A DNA stretch of 64,000 nt, taken from the NCBI RefSeq assembly GCF_029946165.1, contig NZ_JAQSDZ010000006.1, positions 62,001-126,000 on the forward strand, in the 5' to 3' direction. The translations under genes were made by a program, and so were the position numbers. The notes beneath the pieces are model-generated. The model saw only the letters and a list, made by a program, of their open reading frames with translations, made no database searches and was not told the origin of the DNA. The DNA comes from Methylotenera sp. (GTDB lineage: Bacteria > Pseudomonadota > Gammaproteobacteria > Burkholderiales > Methylophilaceae). Shown one piece after another: positions 58,090-64,000 of this stretch (its first letter is position 1; each line of letters opens with the position of its first letter).

Positions 58090-59367
58090 GTGTTGCATAA
58101 CGCAGCACAGCCTACAATTTGGCAAACGATTTTCACTAAAAGAATGCTGGCCTGCGTATTCTTGGGCTTTACCTCAGGCTTGCCTTTATATTTGCTTTTG
58201 CAACTTCTACCTGCATGGCTACGTTCTGAAGGAATGAATCTTAAAACGATTGCAGCATTTGCTTTTATTCAACTGCCATACTCATGGAAGTTTGTATGGG
58301 CGCCGTTGATGGACAGATACAACCTTATTGCCCCGCTTGGGCGCAGACGTAGTTGGATGCTCATCACGCAAGTCGCGCTATTTTTCAGCATGGTGGCTTA
58401 TGGGTTTTACGAGCCAAAGCTTGACATCACAACCATTGCGATTATTTCTACTATCATTGCATTTTTCTCTGCCAGCCAAGACATCGTCATTGATGCGTTT
58501 CGGCGCGAAATTTTAAGCGATCATGAACTAGGTTTAGGCAACAGCATCCATGTGAATGCTTACCGCATTGCAGGGCTTGTGCCAGGGTCGTTAGGGTTAA
58601 TATTGGCTGACCATTTGCCTTGGTCATCCGTATTTTGGATTGTTGCGCTGTTTATGTTGCCTGGCATTATCATGACTTTGGTAATCAAAGAATCTAACAA
58701 AACTGCTGCGCCAAAAACACTTTATGACTCAGTATTTGAGCCATTCCATGAATTTATTACCCGACAAGGTTGGCAGAGCGCATTGCTCGTGTTGATATTT
58801 ATTTTGCTCTACAAACTGGGCGACAGCATGGCAACCGCACTCGCTACGCCATTCTATCTAGATATGCACTTTAGTAAAAGTGACATTGGCGCCATCGCAA
58901 AAGGTAGTGGTTTAGTCTTACAGATTGCAGGCGCTTTTGCGGGCGGCTTGTGGATGCTTAAACTAGGCATAAATCGAGCATTATGGATATTTGGTATTGC
59001 GCAAGCTGTGACTATTTTAGGTTTTGCTTGGCTCGCGCACGCAGGCCCTTTTGAAGTCATTGGCACAGCAGAACGTACGATGTTAGCCATTGTGATTGGT
59101 GCAGAAGCCTTTGGCGTAGGTTTAGGTACCGCGGCCTACGTTGCCTACATGGCGCGCGAAACCAACCCCATTTACACCGCTACTCAGCTTGCTTTATTCA
59201 CCAGCTTATCCGCCGTACCACGCTCAATGTTTAACGCGCTAACAGGCGGCATGGTAGAAAATTTAGGTTGGGAGAATTTCTTCTACGTTTGTACGCTATT
59301 AGCCATTCCGGGGATGGTGCTTTTGTTAAAAGTTGCGCCGTGGCATACGGTTAAAGCCAATGATTAG
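58090..59367 (+). CDS. ampG: AmpG-family muropeptide MFS permease
   Basis: 425 residues with about 12 membrane helices. N-terminal FTKRMLACVFLGFTSGLPLYLLLQLLPAWLRSEGMNLKTIAAFAFIQLPYSWKFVWAPLMDRY and QDIVIDAFRREIL are hallmarks of AmpG, which imports anhydro-muropeptides for cell-wall recycling. Initiator is GTG. It begins 2 bases after metW and is probably read with metXW; the functional link to methionine is not obvious. Confidence 0.9.
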   Translation: MLHNAAQPTIWQTIFTKRMLACVFLGFTSGLPLYLLLQLLPAWLRSEGMNLKTIAAFAFIQLPYSWKFVWAPLMDRYNLIAPLGRRRSWMLITQVALFFSMVAYGFYEPKLDITTIAIISTIIAFFSASQDIVIDAFRREILSDHELGLGNSIHVNAYRIAGLVPGSLGLILADHLPWSSVFWIVALFMLPGIIMTLVIKESNKTAAPKTLYDSVFEPFHEFITRQGWQSALLVLIFILLYKLGDSMATALATPFYLDMHFSKSDIGAIAKGSGLVLQIAGAFAGGLWMLKLGINRALWIFGIAQAVTILGFAWLAHAGPFEVIGTAERTMLAIVIGAEAFGVGLGTAAYVAYMARETNPIYTATQLALFTSLSAVPRSMFNALTGGMVENLGWENFFYVCTLLAIPGMVLLLKVAPWHTVKAND

Positions 59368-59373
59368 TACTAA

Positions 59374-59484
59374 ATTCCGTGGTTACCACGGAATCCAGCG
59401 GTATGTTATCCAATCGGTAAGTAATACCTCAAGTTAGCAAGCATTGCTGAAGACACTGGATTCCGACCTGCGTCGGAATGACGG
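59374..59484. repeat. inverted pair of dRS3-like palindromes
   Basis: ATTCCGTGG-TTA-CCACGGAAT followed by CCAG and, about 65 bases on, CTGGATTCCGAC-CTGC-GTCGGAATGACGG. Same build as the 46.0-kb pair: two hairpins mirrored round an AT-rich core of about 60 bases. Lies between ampG and the DUF1223 gene. Confidence 0.85.
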
Positions 59485-59552
59485 TATAAAAAATTTTGTA
59501 AGTTTTCTGCAATCACTCCGACCAACTCCTATGACCAAAAAGGAGTTAGACC

Positions 59553-60329
59553 ATGCAACTTATCGCTAAAATAGCATTCGTTTTGAGCTTATTTAACCTT
59601 GCCGCACAACCCGCAATTGCTGCAGAATGCAGCGCTAAAAGCGGAGCCGCGACTGTACCGTTACTCGAGCTATACACTTCAGAAGGTTGCAGTAGCTGCC
59701 CACCAGCAGATAAGTGGTTAAGTGACTTAAAACCAGACACTAAAAAAATCATCCCTCTGGCTTTTCACGTAAATTATTGGGATTACATAGGCTGGAAAGA
59801 TAAATTCTCTAAAGCAGAATATTCAGACCGCCAACGTAAAACTGCCGCGTTTGCAGGCACTGGTTTTGTCTATACACCGCAATTTATATTAAGTGGACGT
59901 GACATGAAAGGCGCAGATGCCTCGCGTTTAAACCAAGCAATTTCTGCCAGCCAAAAACTTGCCTCTCGTGCCAATTTAAGCCTAAATGCTATCACGCAGA
60001 CAAATGGTGAAATCACACTCAAAGCCACTGCACAGGCGGTTAACCCAGCTGACATTAACAATGCCGATATTTTTGTGGCAATTTATGAAAATAAATTGGT
60101 CAGCCAAGTAAATGCAGGTGAAAACAGCGGTCGCGAGCTAAAGCATGATTACGTGGTGCGTGATTTATTAGGCGCTTATCAACTAAGCAATAAAAATGAA
60201 TTTGCAAAAAACTTTACCTTAAAACCTGAGTGGAAAGGCAGACAAGCGGGAGCGGTGATATTTGTGCAAAATTCAAAAAATGGTGAGATTTTGCAGAGTT
60301 TGCAGTTGCCGTTTTGTAGCGAAATTTAG
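59553..60329 (+). CDS. DUF1223 secreted thioredoxin-like protein
   Basis: 258 residues. Signal peptide ending in PAIAA, then VPLLELYTSEGCSSCPPADKWLSDL with a CxxC motif in a thioredoxin-like fold, GFVYTPQFILSGRDMKG and a C-terminal beta-rich part. This is the DUF1223 family; function unknown though the CxxC suggests thiol redox chemistry in the periplasm. A strong AAGGAG ribosome binding site precedes the ATG. Monocistronic by position. Confidence 0.85.
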   Translation: MQLIAKIAFVLSLFNLAAQPAIAAECSAKSGAATVPLLELYTSEGCSSCPPADKWLSDLKPDTKKIIPLAFHVNYWDYIGWKDKFSKAEYSDRQRKTAAFAGTGFVYTPQFILSGRDMKGADASRLNQAISASQKLASRANLSLNAITQTNGEITLKATAQAVNPADINNADIFVAIYENKLVSQVNAGENSGRELKHDYVVRDLLGAYQLSNKNEFAKNFTLKPEWKGRQAGAVIFVQNSKNGEILQSLQLPFCSEI

Positions 60330-60423
60330 ATTGTTAAATTGACCAACCAAAATTTGACGTGAGCAAAAACTGAAGTGTATTTAAGATAGAATGTTGCTCA
60401 ACCCTTAATATAGCAGCGTCTAC

Positions 60424-60743
60424 GTGAATACCGAACACCCCGAAAAAGGCATTTTATTCATCTATGCCGCCGTGTTTCTCTTTGCAAGTAGCGATGCGCT
60501 TTCCAAATATCTCACCAACTTTTACCCGTGGTGATGGTGCTATGGGTGAGATATGTAGTGCATATTTCGCTAATGATAGTTGCTTTAAGGCCACCATCAT
60601 TAAAAACACTCATCACCACTAAAAACTCCAAACTACAAATTATTCGCGGCTTATGCATGGTGAATATCTACTTAAAGTTCATCAGCGCCCTACACTTTAT
60701 TCCACTAGCTGAAGGCACCACGGGGTGGGTTATTGGTTTTTAG
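60424..60743 (+). pseudogene. EamA/DMT-family transporter remnant
   Basis: GTG at 60424 opens a frame reading NTEHPEKGILFIYAAVFLFASSDALSKYLTNFYPW-stop, the first helix of an EamA transporter. Dropping into the next frame continues VVMVLWVRYVVHISLMIVAL…IIRGLCMVNIYLKFISALHFIPLAEGTT, so one base is missing at about 60526. The frame then stops after about 105 codons; a complete EamA protein has about 300. Frameshifted and truncated, hence a pseudogene. No flanking mobile element seen. Confidence 0.82.
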
Positions 60744-60850
60744 TAAAATAGCTTATAAAAATCGAACTAAAGAATGTTAATACGCCTGCTCTGTAACCAA
60801 TATCCATGGGGGGGGTCGCAGGGCAGATTCCAAATACTTATCGAGCGTAG

Positions 60851-61639
60851 CTAGTCCAAAAATTCAACTGTCAACGGCGCATGATCACTAAACTTCTCTG
60901 CCTTATAAATGCTGGTTGAAACCGCTTTCTTGGCGATGCCAGGCGTAGCAATTTGGTAGTCTAACCGCCAACCCACATTTTTCTCATACGCCGCCCCACG
61001 GTTACTCCACCATGTGTAACACTCATCGGTGGTATCAGGATGTAAGGTTCGATAAACGTCTACCCAGCCCACTTCATCAAATAAGGTGGTCAGCCATGCG
61101 CGTTCTTCCGGCAAAAATCCTGAATTTTTCTTGTTGCCTTTGTAATTTTTAAGGTCAGTTTCTTTGTGGGCGATGTTCCAATCGCCACAAATAACGATTT
61201 CACGACCGCATTTAATCAACGCTTGCATGTGTAACATAAAGCGTGTCATAACGCTAAATTTAAAGGCTTGACGTTCTTCTCCACTAGAGCCGCTTGGCAA
61301 ATAGAGGGAAACCACGCTTAAATTACCAAATTGACATTCTATATACCGCCCTTCACTGTCGATATCTTGTACACCGTCATTTGAGCTTCCTAATCCCTCA
61401 ATCACAGCATCTGGTTTAGTTTTGCAGTAAATGCCAACACCGCTATACCCTTTTTTTTCAGCATAGTGAAAATAGCCATAATAGCCTGTCGGATTAAGCA
61501 TTTCTGGCGTCATATCAGCTTGTTGCGCTTTGACTTCCTGCATACAAACGATGTCAGCATTTTGCGTTTGCAGCCATTTCTGTACGCCTTTATTTGTTGC
61601 AGAGCGTATGCCATTGAGGTTTAGCGATATAATCTTCAA
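60851..61639 (-). CDS. xthA: exodeoxyribonuclease III (AP endonuclease)
   Basis: 262 residues. Cuts abasic sites and 3'-blocked ends. ExoIII/APE motifs: SLNLNGIRSATNKGVQKWL, VCMQEVKA (metal Glu), SGVGIYCK, VVSLYLPSG, ICGDWNIAHKETDLKN (catalytic Asp and Asn), and FSDHAPLTVEF (catalytic Asp-His). The initiator is TTG preceded by AAGGA. Divergent from pyrE with about 30 bases between starts; no clear promoter pair could be read in that short gap. Confidence 0.95.
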   Translation of the reverse strand: MKIISLNLNGIRSATNKGVQKWLQTQNADIVCMQEVKAQQADMTPEMLNPTGYYGYFHYAEKKGYSGVGIYCKTKPDAVIEGLGSSNDGVQDIDSEGRYIECQFGNLSVVSLYLPSGSSGEERQAFKFSVMTRFMLHMQALIKCGREIVICGDWNIAHKETDLKNYKGNKKNSGFLPEERAWLTTLFDEVGWVDVYRTLHPDTTDECYTWWSNRGAAYEKNVGWRLDYQIATPGIAKKAVSTSIYKAEKFSDHAPLTVEFLD

Positions 61640-61670
61640 AACTTTTATCCTTAATATAATTATCTAGAAC

Positions 61671-62345
61671 ATGAGCACGAATCACACAATTGAGCAGTCT
61701 GACCAATTCAGGCAAGAGTTTATCGCATTTGCCATTAAAAAAGAGGTTTTGCGCTTTGGCGAATTTACAACTAAAGCAGGTCGCCTAAGCCCTTACTTTT
61801 TTAATGCCGGGTTGTTTAATGATGGCGAAAGCTTGATGAAACTCGGCGAATTTTACGCTGAAGCCATTAAAAACTCTGGTATTGAATTTGATATGTTATT
61901 TGGCCCAGCTTATAAAGGCATTACCTTGGCAGCCAGTATTGCCATTGCCTTTGCCAAAAATGGTCACAATGTGCCCTACGCGTATAATCGTAAAGAAGCT
62001 AAGGATCATGGCGAAGGTGGCGTGATTGTTGGCAGCCCTCTTAAAGGTCGAGTTCTTATCATCGATGACGTAATCTCAGCAGGTACATCAGTGAGGGAAT
62101 CTGTTGATCTCATACGCGAAAATGGCGCGACTGCATGTGGCGTAGCTATTGCCATAGACAGACAAGAGAAGGGGTTGGGTGAATTATCGGCAGTGCAAGA
62201 AGTGATTAAAAATAATGGAATTCCCGTATGTGCAATCGCTAATTTGAATGACTTATTAACCTATCTAGAGAATCAAAACGATATGGCACAAAGTTTGCTA
62301 ATCGATAAAGTTATGTCGTATCGCCAGATGTATGGCGTTATTTAA
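61671..62345 (+). CDS. pyrE: orotate phosphoribosyltransferase
   Basis: 224 residues. Makes orotidine 5'-monophosphate from orotate and PRPP. FGEFTTKAGRLSPYFFNAGLF is the orotate-binding start, FDMLFGPAYKGITLAA and YNRKEAKDHGEGG the mobile loop, and VLIIDDVISAGTSVRESVDLI the PRPP-binding motif. Divergent from xthA, a common pairing in beta- and gammaproteobacteria. Confidence 0.97.
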   Translation: MSTNHTIEQSDQFRQEFIAFAIKKEVLRFGEFTTKAGRLSPYFFNAGLFNDGESLMKLGEFYAEAIKNSGIEFDMLFGPAYKGITLAASIAIAFAKNGHNVPYAYNRKEAKDHGEGGVIVGSPLKGRVLIIDDVISAGTSVRESVDLIRENGATACGVAIAIDRQEKGLGELSAVQEVIKNNGIPVCAIANLNDLLTYLENQNDMAQSLLIDKVMSYRQMYGVI

Positions 62346-62408
62346 ATAAGGTTGAATACAGCACCTTAAAGTTATTCTAAACAATTGATAAAGTAATTTT
62401 AATTCTTA

Positions 62409-63050
62409 ATGAAACTATTAGCTGCAAATAATTCAACCTTTATTAACGTGGCGAAACTTGGTCATTCCAGTTCTGCCTTATTTGCGTTGCTGTTTTCCAG
62501 CCTACTGATTTTGACGAGCTTTGCGCCTCTGGCGCATGCGGATGCCAGCAAAATAGTGAAATGGAAAGATGCAAATGGCGTTACTCATTACGGCGACAAA
62601 ATGCCGGCGCAAGAGTCCGGTCGGAGTAATAGTGAATTAAATAACCATGGTACGGTGATTAAAACGAATAAGTCCTTTAATCCTCAGGTTAACTCTGAAG
62701 AAAAAGATAAGCATTCAATTGAGCAACATAGACAAGACAAGGCCTTGTTAGCCTCTTATTCATCTATCGAAGAAATTGATATGGCGGAAAAACGTAATTT
62801 GAAGAGTGACGAATCCGCCTTACTCACGCTAAATCAAAGTCAAGAAGAAACCAAAAAGTTGTTGGCTAAGATATATGCAAATTTTTCTGGCAAAAAAATG
62901 TCTAACCAAGCCTCCATAGAAGCTCAAACCTATCAGACGGAATTAAAACAAACAAAATCACAAATTGTTGCAGTACAAAATAGCATTGCTCAAACAAAAG
63001 TTCGTTTTAATCAATATAGATCTAGATATATTGAATTAAAGCCTCAATAA
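62409..63050 (+). CDS. DUF4124-domain protein
   Basis: 213 residues. A hydrophobic segment (SALFALLFSSLLILTSFAPLAHA) serves as signal peptide after a longer than usual N-terminus; the DUF4124 motif follows at once (KIVKWKDANGVTHYGDKMP). The C-terminal two thirds are charged, helical and coiled-coil-like (KLLAKIYANFSGKK; QTELKQTKSQIVAVQNSIAQ). Periplasmic, function unknown. Second DUF4124 protein of the window; it converges with gatB. Confidence 0.8.
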   Translation: MKLLAANNSTFINVAKLGHSSSALFALLFSSLLILTSFAPLAHADASKIVKWKDANGVTHYGDKMPAQESGRSNSELNNHGTVIKTNKSFNPQVNSEEKDKHSIEQHRQDKALLASYSSIEEIDMAEKRNLKSDESALLTLNQSQEETKKLLAKIYANFSGKKMSNQASIEAQTYQTELKQTKSQIVAVQNSIAQTKVRFNQYRSRYIELKPQ

Positions 63051-63087
63051 AACACTAAAAAAATAAACAATAAACAATACTTAATAA

Positions 63088-63130
63088 AAATGCCGCCTAT
63101 TTGCCAAACATTCTCGGCATAGGCGGCAAA
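63088..63130 (-). terminator. terminator of gatB
   Basis: TGCCGCCTAT and ATAGGCGGCA form a perfect 10-bp stem with an 18-base loop, followed on the minus strand by TTTTTATT. Lies between the convergent DUF4124 gene and gatB; may also stop transcription from the other side less well. Confidence 0.8.
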
Positions 63131-63170
63131 TTACTTTAATACCACTGCGGTTTTTTGATTTAGCAGGAAT

Positions 63171-64000
63171 CTAGCTTAGTTTTTTCTTTAAAATATCATT
63201 CACTTGCGTTGGGTTGGCTTTACCTTTTGAGGCTTTCATGGCTTGCCCAACTAAAGCATTAAACGCCTTTTCTTTACCTGCCTTAAACTCTTCAACCATC
63301 GCGGCATTTGCGGCTAATACTTCGTCGACAATCGCTTCAATTGCTCCGCTATCAGATTCTTGTTTTAAACCTTTGGCGGCAATGATGTCGTCAACACTGC
63401 CTTCAACATTCCATAGCGCCTCAAATACTTGTTTGGCTGCGTTGTTTGAAATCGTATTATCGCTAATACGTTTTAATAGTTGTGCTAATTGCTGTGCATT
63501 GATTGGTGAATCACTAATACTTGTATCTTCTGCATTTAATTTAGCAGCCAGTGTACCCATTACCCAGTTCGCCGATTGTTTAGCATCTGCACCTGCTTCA
63601 ACGGTTGCAACAAAATAATTGGCTAAATCTCGTGAGGTAGTCAGCGCGTTTGCATCGTAACTTGATAACGCATATTGTGCTTCAAATCGTGCTTTCATGG
63701 CTTCTGGCAACTCGGGCATTTGCGCTCTTACCGCATCTTTATCAGCTTCTGAAATGACTAATGGTAACAAATCTGGATCTGGAAAGTAGCGGTAATCATT
63801 GGCTTCTTCTTTGCTACGCATAGCGCGTGTTTCGCCAGTATCTGGGTTAAACAAAACCGTAGCTTGTTGAATCGTGCCGCCATCTTCTAGTGTTTCAATT
63901 TGCCAGCGAGTTTCATACTCAATGGCTTGGGTCATAAATTTGAACGAGTTCAGGTTTTTAATCTCGCGGCGCGTACCTAACTTTTCGCTGCCTTTCGGGC
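63171..64000 (-). CDS. gatB: aspartyl/glutamyl-tRNA amidotransferase subunit B (partial, N-terminus outside window)
   Basis: The C-terminal about 276 residues of GatB. The visible frame runs to the window edge ([20 protein letters not shown] before the track's first Met). [15 protein letters not shown] is the conserved GatB motif; the C-terminal YqeY-type helical domain includes [22 protein letters not shown] and [26 protein letters not shown]. With GatA and GatC it amidates Glu-tRNA(Gln) or Asp-tRNA(Asn). The stop is 41 bases before a strong terminator. Confidence 0.96.
   Translation of the reverse strand, partial: PKGSEKLGTRREIKNLNSFKFMTQAIEYETRWQIETLEDGGTIQQATVLFNPDTGETRAMRSKEEANDYRYFPDPDLLPLVISEADKDAVRAQMPELPEAMKARFEAQYALSSYDANALTTSRDLANYFVATVEAGADAKQSANWVMGTLAAKLNAEDTSISDSPINAQQLAQLLKRISDNTISNNAAKQVFEALWNVEGSVDDIIAAKGLKQESDSGAIEAIVDEVLAANAAMVEEFKAGKEKAFNALVGQAMKASKGKANPTQVNDILKKKLS

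Overview
The window is a 64 kb piece of a bacterial chromosome from a Gram-negative betaproteobacterium. Low-to-moderate GC, the ssb–MFS–uvrA arrangement, a rpe–gph–trpEGD–trpC run, metXW, pilMNOPQ–aroK–aroB and glnA–ntrBC all fit the Nitrosomonadales; a Methylophilaceae member (Methylotenera-like) is my best guess. That family name is inference: no methylotrophy gene or rRNA lies in the window. Almost all of the sequence is core metabolism and envelope biogenesis, with one clear secondary-metabolism cluster.

Layout. 1–11,022 (minus strand): a tightly coupled type II fatty-acid/polyketide cluster of the aryl-polyene (APE/xanthomonadin) type: ACP, COG4648 membrane protein, AMP-dependent ligase, short dehydratase, lauroyl-type acyltransferase, LolA-like carrier, MMPL exporter, alpha/beta hydrolase, NodB-type deacetylase, ketosynthase, chain-length-factor-like protein, second dehydratase and ketoreductase (cut by the window edge). 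11–15.6 kb: gene-poor stretch holding an orphan GspE/PilB-type ATPase broken by a 1-base frameshift. 15.6–22.9 kb: ssb, MFS transporter, uvrA, DUF2798 protein, mtgA, aroE, rhodanese. 23–28.2 kb: nitrogen module glnA, DUF4124 protein, ntrB, ntrC, with two NtrC-type sites and a sigma-54 promoter ahead of glnA. 28.2–31.1 kb: a repeat-rich stretch (REP palindromes, decayed copy of the ntrC tail) around a DUF6445-like protein and a porin. 31.1–39.1 kb: dgt, aroB, aroK and the type IV pilus genes pilQPONM. 39.3–45.9 kb: PBP1A, an unrecognised protein, an ankyrin protein, hemB, trpC and a DUF3465 lipoprotein. 46.2–50.9 kb: trpD, trpG, trpE, gph, rpe. 51–55.6 kb: hemA, prfA, an AT-rich inserted gene, prmC. 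55.7–64 kb: gamma-carbonic anhydrase, metX, metW, AmpG-type transporter, DUF1223 protein, an EamA remnant, xth, pyrE, a DUF4124 protein and the 3' part of gatB.

How it works together. The first 11 kb looks like one transcription unit that loads an acyl starter on an ACP, extends it through KS/KR/DH cycles and exports the lipid through MMPL/LolA proteins. NtrBC very likely controls the neighbouring glnA through the sites seen here. PilMNOPQ forms the pilus alignment and secretin complex next to shikimate genes, which feed the trp genes further along.

The most unusual content lies in the variant APE cluster (deacetylase plus hydrolase inserted), the glnA control region, a roughly 145-bp palindromic element that ends exactly at the hemA start codon, repeats inserted in frame into prmC, and at least four families of short palindromic repeats.
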